Assembly (NCBI GenBank): GCA_011390755.1
Contig: JAABRU010000010.1
Span: forward strand, 1-64,000
Source of the DNA: Desulfobacteraceae bacterium
GTDB lineage: Bacteria; Desulfobacterota; Desulfobacteria; Desulfobacterales; Desulfococcaceae
Direction: 5' to 3'
DNA: 64,000 nucleotides
Below, piece after piece: positions 8,859-17,836 of this stretch. The translations under genes and the position numbers were made by a program. A model generated the notes under the pieces. It searched no databases and was not told where the DNA came from. It was given only the letters and a program-made list of their open reading frames with translations. Each line of letters starts with the position of its first letter. Position 1 is the first letter of the stretch.

Positions 8859-8977
8859 ATGCCAATGAAGAGTCAGAAACTTCGGATGAAGTAAAAACAG
8901 GGTATTATAAAGTCAGATTTCCGGAACTGACTTCATAGGCTGCTGATTTTACAGCACCGGATTTAACCCTTCATTCG
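8859..8977. repeat. 119-bp direct repeat, copy 1
   Basis: Matches 16863-16981 with about 5 differences. Both copies lie downstream of a family B arm. One frame reads like protein (DEVKTGYYKVRFPELTS, then stop), so it may be the duplicated 3' end of a lost gene. Confidence 0.8.
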
Positions 8978-9122
8978 GATTCGTAATCCGATTTGGTTTT
9001 CCCGGCATAAAATTTGCTTACAATTTTTTCAGCCCTCCCTGCCCGAAAAAACTTGTATTCCGTCTGATTCAGATATAAATTTGTCATAAGGAAACTGAAG
9101 ACTTTTAGGAACAGGAATATAT

Positions 9123-9248
9123 CCCATATTTCACTTGTCTTTATAACACTTTGAAAATGAAACTGAATTTTTCAAAACTTTTTGCATGTCCAAAGAATCG
9201 GATTCAATAAATTCAGTTACTGTTTTTCAGAGAAAGAAGAGCATATGG
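9123..9248. repeat. Repeat family C (MITE-like), copy 1
   Basis: Core sequence shared with 12960-13082, 30369-30492 and 32777-32895, including CGGATTCAATAAATTCAG and a TTTTGCAT segment. The left end CCCATATTTCAC resembles the family terminal repeat CCCACATTTCGC; the right end is degenerate and abuts the pseudogene at 9245. Confidence 0.7.
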
Positions 9249-9455
9249 AAACAGGGGAACTGACCCCTGAAAAGGTCATGGAAATGGGGAAAATGCGGGC
9301 GGATCTGATTTTTGTCCGGTCTGCCTGCCGAAGAGGTTCTGCCCAGGTACAAACCCGAAGAGCGTCTGCGGGGACTCACAGAGGCAAAGATTGAGGCATA
9401 TCTTCTCAGATTAAAGAAAAAAACAGAAGAAGCCCTGAACCTGAATTCTTCATAA
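9245..9455 (+). pseudogene. Decayed gene remnant, frameshifted
   Basis: The frame begins METGELTPEKVMEMGKMRAD, then shifts near 9325; in another frame it continues PAEEVLPRYKPEERLRG, TEAKIEAYLLRLKKK and ends LNLNSS. KPEERL-type tails are common at the C-termini of Rpn/PD-(D/E)XK transposase-like proteins, so this is probably the 3' remnant of such a gene. The upstream part is missing, possibly removed by the family C element next to it. The 9456-9659 stretch holds nothing else recognisable. Confidence 0.6.
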
Positions 9456-9659
9456 ATTCACTTTTTGCTGTAAATTCAGGATATGCAAAAAAAACAGGTT
9501 TTAAAGCCGTTTTTCTGAATTCTTTTATTTATCAGCAACATATTTTGATTTTGGCGAGAAGTATGAATAATGCGGAATAAATCTGTTTCGGAGGTTTTCG
9601 GACAGGTTTTAAGAATAAGAACAGATCCTGAAGAATGTCTGATTTCAATTTTATCAGGA

Positions 9660-9732
9660 TGACCCCAACGGGGATCGAACCCGTGTTTCCGGCGTGAGAG
9701 GCCGGCGTCCTGGACCGCTAGACGATGGGGCC
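9660..9732 (-). tRNA. tRNA-Glu (anticodon CTC)
   Basis: On the minus strand the acceptor GGCCCCA pairs with TGGGGTC, followed by discriminator A. The anticodon stem CCGGC/GCCGG encloses loop CTCTCAC with anticodon CTC, and the T arm is CGGGTTCGATCCCCG. CCA is not encoded. No integrase or attachment-site duplication was seen next to it. Confidence 0.95.
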
Positions 9733-9978
9733 TTAGAATTTGTCTGCCATTGCCCTGTCTGACAGCACTGCAGATTTACATAAAGAACAACTGATATACA
9801 AATGTGATGATTTTGTCAAATATTATTTTCACAGGAGTTACGCATCTGAATTTTAACTGTTTGAATTTATTATACACCTTAAAAATTAACAGTCAATAAA
9901 AACAGCAGATTATATTTCAACCGCGTAACGCCTGTTTCATCTATTCGGAAACAGCAAATCCGCAACTCCGGAGGCCCT

Positions 9979-12939
9979 ATGTCATTTTCAGACCCCCGTT
10001 TTGTCAGTGAATATTACGGCAGATTCAAGGTTTTTCATGAGCTCATGTCTGTCAAAATAAGGGAAATCCTTCTGGTGTCCAGCCCTTATGATGCATTCAT
10101 CCTGGAAGAGGATGGCAGTCTGGCCTCCCGGATTATTAATGAATACAGTGGGCTGAATCTCAGCCTCCCGCCCCGTGTAACCCGCACTGCCTCGGCCTCG
10201 GAGGCTCTGGAAATTCTGCAGCAGAAAAAGTTCGGCATGGTCATTACCATGCCGAGACTGGAAGATATGGATGCGGATGCCATGGGCCGGAAAATCAAAA
10301 AAATCTGTCCGGGACTGCCGGTAATTATGCTGGCCCATACCATGCGCAGCCTCGGCCGCTTTCCGGAAGAAAAGGACTGGCAGGGGATTGATAAAATTTA
10401 TGTATGGACCGGGAATTCCGATCTGCTGCTGGCGCTGGTAAAAAATACGGAGGATGCCCTGAATGCGGAGCGGGATACAGAGTGTGCAGGGGTACGGGTT
10501 CTTCTGATGGTGGAGGATTCCCCTTCCTACCGCTCCTGTTTTCTGCCCCTGATTTATAAAGAAATTGTCAAACAGACCCAGAATGTACTGGAAAGCGGTC
10601 TGAATGAAGAACACCGCCTGCTGCTGATGCGGGCACGGCCCAAAATTCTCCAGGCAGAAAATTATGAGCAGGCCCGGGAACTGTATCAGAAATACCGGGG
10701 TTATCTGTTTGCCATTATTTCCGATGCCCGTTTTCCGCGGGATGGCAGGATGGATGATCGGGCCGGACAGGATTTTCTGGCCGGGGCCCGTCGGGAAATA
10801 CCGGATCTGCCCCTGCTCATGCTCAGCTCCGATGCAGGTAAACAGGCAAAGACCGAAGAAATTCCCGCGGTATTTCTGGATAAAAATTCTTCCAATCTTA
10901 TGGGCGAACTGCGGGATTTTTTTCTCAGTCATCTGGGATTCGGCGATTTTGTTTTCCGTATGCCGGACGGGCGGGAAATCGGGCGGGCCGGAAGCCTCCG
11001 GATTCTGGCCGAAAAATTGCCGCAGATTCCCGATGAATCCGTCCGCTTTCATGCAGACCGGAACCATTTTTCCAACTGGATTATGAGCCGTTCCGAAATT
11101 TCCCTGGCCTCCCGTTTCCGCAAAGTGAAAACTGCAGAATTTGGGGATATGGAAGAACTGCGGCAGTATATTGTTTCCAATATTCAGGCCCTGCGCACCT
11201 GGCAGCAGAAAGGTGTGGTCAGTCAGTTCCGCCCTGCCACCTTTGATCCGGCAGTGATGGATTTTGTCAAAATCGGAAAGGGTTCCCTGGGCGGAAAAGC
11301 CCGGAGTCTGGCCTTTATGTCGGTGCTTTTACAGGATTATCCCGAGCTGCATGAAAAATATCCGGGACTGAGGATACGGATTCCCAAAACCCTGGTCGTC
11401 AGCACCGAAGGCTTTGAGGAATTCGTGCAGCAGAACAATTTGGCCTACCTGGCAGAAAATTCCTTTCCGGATGAAGAGGTTACCCGTGCTTTTCTGCGCG
11501 CGGAAATGCCCGGAAATCTGGTGCGGGACCTCAGGGCTTTTCTCCGCCAGATACAGAATATCCCCCTGTCCGTGCGTTCTTCCAGCCGTCTGGAAGATGC
11601 CCATTTTCAGCCCTATGCCGGTCTGTACGAAACCTATATGCTCCCCAATAATCACAAAGAATTTTCCACGCGGCTGGACCGCCTCATACGGGCTGTCAAG
11701 CAGGTCTACGCGTCCACCTATTATGAAAACCCCAAAGCCTTTTCCCGCAATACCGACAACCGGCACCGGGAAGAATCCATGGCCGTGATTATCCAGCTTC
11801 TCATCGGCAGGGAATGGGGCGATTATTTTTATCCCTGCCTTTCCGGTGTGGCCCAGTCCCATAATTTTTATCCTTTTTCCCATATGAAACCCGAAGACGG
11901 TGTGGCCCATATCGCACTGGGCATGGGAAAGATTGTAGTGGAAGGAGGGCAGACCCTGCGTTTCTGCCCCAAATATCCCCATATCCTGCCCCAGTTTTCC
12001 CTGGTGGATGATATTCTGGAAAATGCCCAGCGGCATTTTTACGCACTGAAAATCCGCAACTATCCCGACAGACTTCCTTTTCAAAACTCCAACCTGGAAA
12101 AGCGGGAGGTTGACGATGCCCAGGAGGAACTGCCTGTAAAGATGCTGTCCGGAACCTATATTCCTGATGAGCACCGCATCCGGGATTCAGGCTATCTGAC
12201 AGGTCCCAAAGTGATCACCTGTGCGCAGATACTCAAATACAATATCATTCCTCTGCCCGAACTGCTTTCCGATTTGCTGGAACTGAGCCGCAGGGCCATG
12301 GGCTGCCCCGTGGAAATCGAGTTTTCCGTAAATCTGGGAGCGGACAGCAAAAGCCCGGGGGAATTTTATTTCCTCCAGATGCGCCCTATGGCAGGCGATC
12401 AGGAGCAGATGAATGTCCGTATCAGCGAAAGCGAAATGCAGCAGGCCCTCTGCCGTTCCTGCCAGGCTCTGGGGAACGGCATCAACCGGGAAATTGCGGA
12501 TATTGTCTATGTAAAACCCCGGGATTTCAAGGCGGCGGACAGTCTGAAAATCGCCGAAGAAATCGGTGAAATGAATGCAAAACTGGAAGCAGAAAAACGG
12601 GCATGGATGCTCATCGGGCCGGGCCGCTGGGGCAGCAGTGATCCCTGGCTGGGCATTCCGGTGCAGTGGCGGCATATTTCCGGCGTGCAGGCCATTATTG
12701 AACTGCGAAACAGCCAGCTCAAAGCCGATCCCTCCCAGGGGTCCCATTTTTTTCAGAATATTACTTCTTTAGACCTGTATTATCTCACGGTGACAGAAGA
12801 CGGGGCAGATTTTCTGGACTGGGAGCGGCTGCGGGCAATACCGGAAATCCGTGAAAGCCGGTACCTGCGTCATGTGCGGGCAGAAAAGCCCCTGCTTCTG
12901 AAAGCGGACGGACGGACAGCCCGCTGTGTGATTTTATAA
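9979..12939 (+). CDS. PEP/pyruvate-binding protein with receiver-like N-terminal domains
   Basis: 986 residues, cytoplasmic. Residues about 28-130 (IREILLVSSPYDAFIL... VITMPRLEDMDADAM) and 170-320 (VLLMVEDSPSYRSCF... LMLSSDAG) look like receiver folds. The first appears degenerate, the second has the acidic VEDSPS motif. From about 430 a PPDK/PEP-synthase ATP-grasp-like domain follows: GSLGGKARSLAFMSVLL, PLSVRSSSRLEDAHFQPYAG, and later EIEFSVN... FYFLQMRPM. The swivelling phosphohistidine and PEP-binding halves of true PEP synthase are absent, so it is probably a regulatory or transfer enzyme rather than PpsA. A GGAGG Shine-Dalgarno precedes the ATG. Monocistronic. The 9733-9978 stretch upstream holds only its AT-rich promoter region. 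Confidence 0.85.
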   Translation: MSFSDPRFVSEYYGRFKVFHELMSVKIREILLVSSPYDAFILEEDGSLASRIINEYSGLNLSLPPRVTRTASASEALEILQQKKFGMVITMPRLEDMDADAMGRKIKKICPGLPVIMLAHTMRSLGRFPEEKDWQGIDKIYVWTGNSDLLLALVKNTEDALNAERDTECAGVRVLLMVEDSPSYRSCFLPLIYKEIVKQTQNVLESGLNEEHRLLLMRARPKILQAENYEQARELYQKYRGYLFAIISDARFPRDGRMDDRAGQDFLAGARREIPDLPLLMLSSDAGKQAKTEEIPAVFLDKNSSNLMGELRDFFLSHLGFGDFVFRMPDGREIGRAGSLRILAEKLPQIPDESVRFHADRNHFSNWIMSRSEISLASRFRKVKTAEFGDMEELRQYIVSNIQALRTWQQKGVVSQFRPATFDPAVMDFVKIGKGSLGGKARSLAFMSVLLQDYPELHEKYPGLRIRIPKTLVVSTEGFEEFVQQNNLAYLAENSFPDEEVTRAFLRAEMPGNLVRDLRAFLRQIQNIPLSVRSSSRLEDAHFQPYAGLYETYMLPNNHKEFSTRLDRLIRAVKQVYASTYYENPKAFSRNTDNRHREESMAVIIQLLIGREWGDYFYPCLSGVAQSHNFYPFSHMKPEDGVAHIALGMGKIVVEGGQTLRFCPKYPHILPQFSLVDDILENAQRHFYALKIRNYPDRLPFQNSNLEKREVDDAQEELPVKMLSGTYIPDEHRIRDSGYLTGPKVITCAQILKYNIIPLPELLSDLLELSRRAMGCPVEIEFSVNLGADSKSPGEFYFLQMRPMAGDQEQMNVRISESEMQQALCRSCQALGNGINREIADIVYVKPRDFKAADSLKIAEEIGEMNAKLEAEKRAWMLIGPGRWGSSDPWLGIPVQWRHISGVQAIIELRNSQLKADPSQGSHFFQNITSLDLYYLTVTEDGADFLDWERLRAIPEIRESRYLRHVRAEKPLLLKADGRTARCVIL

Positions 12940-12959
12940 AGTAAATCCTTCCGATTCAG

Positions 12960-13082
12960 CCCGTATTTCGCTCTTTTCAATCCGACAATCTGAATTTATT
13001 GAATCCGATGTTTTGGGTATGCAAAAAGGTTTGAAAAATTCAGTTTAATTTTCAAAGTATTATAAAGACATGTGAAATGTGG
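12960..13082. repeat. Repeat family C, copy 2 (inverted orientation)
   Basis: 123 bp, with ends CCCGTATTTCGC and GTGAAATGTGG and the family core in reverse orientation (CTGAATTTATTGAATCCG). It sits between the PEP-binding gene and the siroheme protein gene and may lie in the latter's upstream region. Confidence 0.75.
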
Positions 13083-13262
13083 ATTCAGATTACTGATCCA
13101 CGTCAATTACAATTCACCGCAATCCTGTATTGCCTGGGGAAAACATGTATCCCACTTTTCCGCCGGTGCTCTGCGATAATTGAAACAGGGCACTGTCCGC
13201 CTGTCAAGTCTTTGATTCGGAAGCGGATTGTAAAATTTTCAACATACTGCGGGAGTTTTTTT

Positions 13263-14042
13263 ATGAAATGGACGGCAGAAGCAGAAAGGGCCATTAAAAA
13301 AGTGCCCTTTTTTGTCCGGAAACGGGTCAGGACAAGAGTGGAAAAAGAGGCCGGAGAAAAAGGAAAGACTGTTATCTCACTGGCAGATGTGAAAGAAACG
13401 CAGCAAAACTATCTCAGGGGGATGGAATCTGAAATAAAAGGATACAGACTGGAACGCTGTTTCGGGGCCTCCGGATGTCCCAACCGGGCCTGTGAAAGTG
13501 GGGAACTGTATGCAAAACTTGAAAATTTGCTGGAACAGGAAAAACTTCTGGATTTTCTCAAATCCCGGGTACAGGGCCCTTTAAAATTTCATCATGAATT
13601 TTCCCTGAGTATCTCAGACTGTCCCAATGCCTGTTCCCGACCGCAGATAAAAGATGTGGGCATTATCGGAGCAACGGTTCCGCTTGTGACAGAAAATGAG
13701 TGTTCCCAATGCGGTAACTGCGTAAATATCTGCCGGGAAAAAGCAGTACATTTATTTGAAAACACAGTGAAAGTGGACAATGTCCTTTGTATCTCATGCG
13801 GGCAGTGTGTCCGAAACTGCCCTTCGGAAACACTGACTGTTTTTCAGAAAGGATTCCGGGTTCTGCTGGGCGGCAGGCTGGGACGGCATCCCCGTCTTGC
13901 ATATGAACTGCCCGGCATTTACAGCGAAGAAGAGGTGCCGGCAATTGTGAAAAAGTGTATTTCTTATGTAAAAGAAAAAGGCACAGAAGGACAACGCTTT
14001 GCCGCCCTTTTTCAGAAAGCGGACTATAAGCGGTTTATATGA
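13263..14042 (+). CDS. Siroheme/[4Fe-4S] sulfite-reductase-like protein with ferredoxin domain
   Basis: 259 residues from the ATG preceded by GGGAG. Residues 1-45 resemble the PCP_red (protochlorophyllide reductase C-terminal-like) helical module. RCFGASGCPNRAC (Cys66, 72, 77) with ISDCPNACSRPQ forms the siroheme/[4Fe-4S] cysteine pattern of sulfite and nitrite reductases. A C-terminal 2x[4Fe-4S] ferredoxin follows (CSQCGNCVNIC and CISCGQCVRNC). It is much shorter than DsrA, DsrB or AsrC and stands alone. Related short proteins are known from sulfate reducers. Redox function is likely, the substrate unknown. Confidence 0.8.
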   Translation: MKWTAEAERAIKKVPFFVRKRVRTRVEKEAGEKGKTVISLADVKETQQNYLRGMESEIKGYRLERCFGASGCPNRACESGELYAKLENLLEQEKLLDFLKSRVQGPLKFHHEFSLSISDCPNACSRPQIKDVGIIGATVPLVTENECSQCGNCVNICREKAVHLFENTVKVDNVLCISCGQCVRNCPSETLTVFQKGFRVLLGGRLGRHPRLAYELPGIYSEEEVPAIVKKCISYVKEKGTEGQRFAALFQKADYKRFI

Positions 14043-14049
14043 AAGTCTT

Positions 14050-14227
14050 TCACCGCAGGTCGGGTCAGCGAAGCGTAACCCGACACAAATATATGATATT
14101 GTTGGATTACGCTTCGCTAACCCAACCTGCTTTCATGTTTCGTTGTGAGTCACCCGGGGAAAAGATAAAAGGCTATGAAAAAGAGGTTGGCTAACCCAAC
14201 CTGCTTTCATGTTTCGTTGTGAGTCAC
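14050..14227. repeat. Palindrome plus 37-bp direct repeat
   Basis: TCGGGTCAGCGAAGCGTAAC and GGATTACGCTTCGCTAACCC form an imperfect hairpin. The segment CTAACCCAACCTGCTTTCAT and its continuation to GAGTCAC occurs twice (about 14119-14155 and 14191-14227). It fills the convergent gap between the siroheme gene and dnaA and may function as a terminator. Confidence 0.7.
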
Positions 14228-14256
14228 TGCTCATGGCCGTTTATATGAAAGCATTA

Positions 14257-15621
14257 TCATTCCGTCTTTTCACTGCTTTCAATTTTTTCACATAAAAATT
14301 CCATCTGTTTTTTGACAGCCCGGTCGCTTTTTATGGCTTTTTCCATAACCGAAATGGAATGAATAATGGTTCCGTGGTAGCGGTTAAAACTTCTTCCGAT
14401 GGTCTGCAGGGGCTGATCCGTATATTTTCTGGCCAGATAAATGGCAATCTGCCGCGGGCGGACGATGTTCTTTTTCCGGGATTTGGATACCATTTCTTTT
14501 ACAGAAATCTGATAATGCTCGCTCACAACAGTCTTAATCAGATCAACCGTAATCATTCGGCTTTGCTTTGCAATATTGCGCACAATACTTTCAGCCAGCC
14601 GGATATCAACAGGGGCACCGATCAGCGAGGCCTTTGCAGAAACACTGATAAGACCGCTTTCCAGCTGCCTGACATTTTCCGACAGTTCACCGGCCAGGTA
14701 TTCTGCAACGGATTTCGGAATACAGCATCCCTTTTCTTCCATTTTTTTTCTGAGAATCCGGATACGGGTGCGGTAATCGGGCGGTTCAATGCCGGATATA
14801 ATACCGGCGGAAAGACGGGATCCGAGCTGTTCGTTGAGTTTGGGGATATCCGAGGGCAGATAGCAGCTGGTGAAAATAATTTTTTTGTTTGCATTCAAAA
14901 GATAGTCCAGGGCCAGGGCCAGCTCCACCTGTGTCCGATCCTTTCCGGTCAGAAAATGCACATCTTCCAGCAGAAGAACATCACAGTAGCGGCGGTATTT
15001 TTCCTTAAACTGCTCAATGGTATTGGTGCGGAAAGAATGAACCATTTCATTGGTAAAATCCTCTGCTGTGACATAAAAGACATTTTCATTGGGAAAATGA
15101 TCTATAATGTGATGCCCGATGGCTTGGGAAAGGTGGCTTTTCCCCATACCTGTCCGGGAAAGAAGATACAAGGAATTCTGATTTTTCCCCCGGCCCGATG
15201 CCAGCGAAAGGGATGCAGAATAGGCAAAATCATTACTTTTTCCCACAACAAAACGGTCAAAAGTAAATTCTTTCCGCAAAAGGCGGCCACTGGACTGATA
15301 TATATTCATCCGCGGCAGGGACATCTGGGGCGAAGGGAGCGATATTTCATTTTTCTTTTTCGGTTTTCGGCTTTTGGCGGATTTCTGCGTGATTTCAATC
15401 TGCAGTCTGCAGTTTTTTCCCCCGGCAGTCTGCAGTTCTTTTTCAATCAGATTTGCATAATTTTCCATTACCCGTTTTCGGAAAAAATGGTTGGGGCAGC
15501 CGATAACAAAAGAATTTTCTTTATGATGCAGAAATTCAATGGGGTCAATCCACATCCGAAAACAGTGCCCCGGCACACGTTCTTTTATCACATCTTTTAT
15601 ATTATTCCAGATATCAGTCAT
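14257..15621 (-). CDS. dnaA: Chromosomal replication initiator DnaA
   Basis: 454 residues. Domain I starts IWNNIKDVIKERVPG, a charged linker follows, and the AAA+ domain shows FTFDRFVVGKSNDFAYSASL, the Walker A-like SRTGMGKSHL, LLLEDVHFLTGK and SRLSAG. The C-terminal domain IV has RPRQIAIYLARKYTD and FNRYHGTIIHS, which bind DnaA boxes. Normal family length. dnaN is not adjacent, so this is not the classical dnaA-dnaN arrangement. It is followed upstream by an AT-rich gap that may be oriC. Confidence 0.97.
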   Translation of the reverse strand: MTDIWNNIKDVIKERVPGHCFRMWIDPIEFLHHKENSFVIGCPNHFFRKRVMENYANLIEKELQTAGGKNCRLQIEITQKSAKSRKPKKKNEISLPSPQMSLPRMNIYQSSGRLLRKEFTFDRFVVGKSNDFAYSASLSLASGRGKNQNSLYLLSRTGMGKSHLSQAIGHHIIDHFPNENVFYVTAEDFTNEMVHSFRTNTIEQFKEKYRRYCDVLLLEDVHFLTGKDRTQVELALALDYLLNANKKIIFTSCYLPSDIPKLNEQLGSRLSAGIISGIEPPDYRTRIRILRKKMEEKGCCIPKSVAEYLAGELSENVRQLESGLISVSAKASLIGAPVDIRLAESIVRNIAKQSRMITVDLIKTVVSEHYQISVKEMVSKSRKKNIVRPRQIAIYLARKYTDQPLQTIGRSFNRYHGTIIHSISVMEKAIKSDRAVKKQMEFLCEKIESSEKTE

Positions 15622-16307
15622 TTGTGCATTTTTCCCGGTTTACGGATTTTCAAAAAAAAACGGATTTCACTTCACAGGCGCGTTCCGGCTGATGCCGCGC
15701 AGGTATGAAAAAATATAATTTTCTGAAAATCTGTTCTTGTCAAATGGATTCTTCTGAATCCTTTTTCATTGAATTTTATACAGAATTTTGAAAATAATAT
15801 CCTTGCAGCAGGCATTTCTTCCGCAAAAAACAGATACAGCAGGATGAAAAAATATGCAGATGATGCAAAAAAGTTTCAAAAAAACTTTTCCCATAGGCCT
15901 GCATTGATTTTTCAATAAATAAATCTCAAAGCCTAAGTGTCTGTGGATATATTATGAATTCTGATATGGATGATCTACAGGGATTATAAGCGATTTTCGT
16001 AATTCATGATGGGCATATTTATATCATCCGGTCCATTCCGTCAAACCGGATATGTAGGGCTGGGTATATATTTCCACTTTAGGGATACAGGATTTTATCT
16101 ATCTGATTTTTATAATATATTTTGCACAAACAATAAACAACTGCCCCGAAATACACAGATTTCTGACCGCTTTTTTATTGTATAGATATTTTAGGCATAT
16201 CCGGCATTTTCCAAAACCGGATGATTATTGCAAACTTTGAAAAACAGATTCTTTCTTCTATTTTCGGCGATTTTCAGTTAAAAAATATATTCTCATTTTA
16301 ACCCTCC
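15622..16307. other. AT-rich region upstream of dnaA, possible oriC
   Basis: A 686-bp gap with no ORF, rich in A+T (for example 16081-16140). Two DnaA-box-like 9-mers were seen: ATATCCACA on the minus strand (15942-15950) and TTTTGCACA (16120-16128), which fits TTWTNCACA. Two boxes are few for an origin, so this may only be the dnaA promoter region. No longer repeats were noticed. Confidence 0.35.
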
Positions 16308-16523
16308 TTATTTCAGCAGAGAATCAATCCCCTTCTGATCCAGTTCATCCGTGGTTTTATTCTGATATTTTTCAATAAATGCATCAACAGCAATCTGCAG
16401 AATATCATCAGCAGACATCTCAAATTCGATGGACATTTTTTTAAACTCTTTTAACTGCCTTTTATTCAATGTAACTGAAATTCTTCCGGATTCCGGTGTG
16501 ACATGGAATTTGCTTCTGGGCAT
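16308..16523 (-). CDS. Small putative ribbon-helix-helix protein
   Basis: 71 residues beginning MPRSKFHVTPESGRISVTLN. The start is fixed by AGAGGATAAAC just upstream, and the longer open frame upstream has no such signal. SGRISVTLNKRQLKEFKKMS followed by MSADDILQIAVDAFIEKY has the strand-helix-helix pattern of an RHH DNA-binding domain. It lies upstream of the possible origin region. The fold is a guess from pattern; no partner toxin is visible. Confidence 0.6.
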   Translation of the reverse strand: MPRSKFHVTPESGRISVTLNKRQLKEFKKMSIEFEMSADDILQIAVDAFIEKYQNKTTDELDQKGIDSLLK

Positions 16524-16810
16524 GTTTATCCTCTCTGAATCTGTGGAAGGGCATGTTTTATCACAGGCGGAAAACAGCAGCGGGGCAAATTTCAGATTAA
16601 GGCGGCAGCATTGCCTGCCGGCCCCGGTATTTCCGGAAAAAATCTGATGTATCAGGGGATTCTGGCCGCTGCCCGGATAATTCACCAGGGACCGTACTGC
16701 ACGACCACATTGGTTTTTATAGTAAAAAAAACAGCCGTTTCCGATTTTTCGGCAGCGGTGTACTGCCGTGCGTGTCTGCGGTGTTATCCAATGCCATTGC
16801 GTTAAGAAAT

Positions 16811-16981
16811 TTCTGGAGTGCCGAACTGAAAGTTTGACAGAGTAATCTGCAGTATACTATTGATGCCAATGAAGAGTCAGAAGCTTCGGATGAAGTAAAA
16901 ACAGGGTATTATAAAATCAGACTTCCGGAACTGACTTCATAAGCGGCTGATTTTACAGCACCGGATTTAACCCTTCATTCG
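16811..16981. repeat. Family B arm plus 119-bp direct repeat, copy 2
   Basis: GGAGTGCCGAACTGAAAGT (about 16815-16833) is followed after ~30 bp by the second copy (16863-16981) of the 119-bp repeat at 8859-8977, about 96% identical by eye. Confidence 0.75.
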
Positions 16982-16995
16982 CATTATTGCAATTT

Positions 16996-17138
16996 CAGCA
17001 GATCGAAAAGTTTTCCCCGGATACGGTTTTAGGACTGTCCCGGAGTGCGGAAACTGTATTTCTGCACCGCCGCATCTCCCGGCTGACCCATGCAGAAATA
17101 CAGTTTCCGCGCTCCTCCGGAAATTTTTCGATCTACTG
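16996..17138. repeat. Repeat family A, copy 2
   Basis: Outer ends CAGCAGATCGAAAAG and TTTTTCGATCTACTG; inner arms GGAGTGCGGAAACTGTATTT and its near complement around a variable loop. No coding capacity. Confidence 0.8.
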
Positions 17139-17235
17139 AATTCAGATTTTTCCGGGCACGAAATTTGCTTCAGCTGCCAGGCGCAACTGTCCGGCGGACA
17201 GATGATAAGATTTTGTGTCTGTTTTTGGAAAAACC

Positions 17236-17456
17236 AAAACTGATGAACCCGTAAAAAATCAGATTTTTGAAAATCGCTGTTAATAAAATCAGGACATTAA
17301 TGTGTATCAAAACCTGATTTTCTGACTTTTTACGAGATCATCAAAACTGATGAATATGTAAAAAGTCCGAAATCCGGGTATTTCAGCAGTTTAACATGCT
17401 GATTTTACTAAGGCTGAATTCTGGAAAAATGATTTTTTACCGGTTCATCAAAATTG
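17236..17456. repeat. Repeat family E, two copies side by side
   Basis: Two ~113-bp elements share a junction. Each is bounded by AAAACTGATGAA...GTAAAAA and its complement ending TCATCAAAA. The second (17343-17456) is close to 42587-42699 downstream of the sigma-54 activator. The remainder of the 16524-17639 gap contains a family B half arm near 17478 and otherwise nothing recognisable. Confidence 0.75.
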
Positions 17457-17639
17457 GATTAGTATAATTTCAGTGCCCCAAACTTTCAGATCAGGAGTCC
17501 GCCACTTTTCCCTTCATGGCATTGGCGGTGTTATCAGGAGCGGATTATCAGAAAACGGATGGGGTCATGCAGCACTTTCCCGCTTCGGGAAATATAAATT
17601 TCCGCAGACAGGAGCACAAAAACACTGCGGATAATTTTT

Positions 17640-17834
17640 TTACTGGGGGCGTATAAATATATTTTCCGGTATTACAATTTCTTCCATTAGTTCCATCTGA
17701 TCCGTCAGCTCCCGCTCAATCGCGCAGAGTATGCTCAGGGCGCAGAATTTCCTGCACACCTTGTCTTCTGAACAGAAATCCCCGAAACATCCGGCATAAT
17801 CCTCAATGGTTATCTGATGTCCCTGCTGCGTCAT
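17640..17834 (-). CDS. Small Cys-rich hypothetical protein
   Basis: 64 residues with a cluster CFGDFCSEDKVCRKFCALSI that could bind a metal or form disulfides. It begins 2 nt after the stop of the inositol-phosphatase-like gene with an AAGGAG Shine-Dalgarno, so the two are probably co-translated. Function unknown. Confidence 0.7.
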   Translation of the reverse strand: MTQQGHQITIEDYAGCFGDFCSEDKVCRKFCALSILCAIERELTDQMELMEEIVIPENIFIRPQ

Positions 17835-17836
17835 TT

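Noticed and set aside
9660-9732. tRNA-Glu as an integration site
   Set aside because: No integrase gene and no duplicated tRNA 3' end were found in the neighbouring sequence.
14359-15708. 449-codon plus-strand ORF
   Set aside because: Antisense to dnaA.
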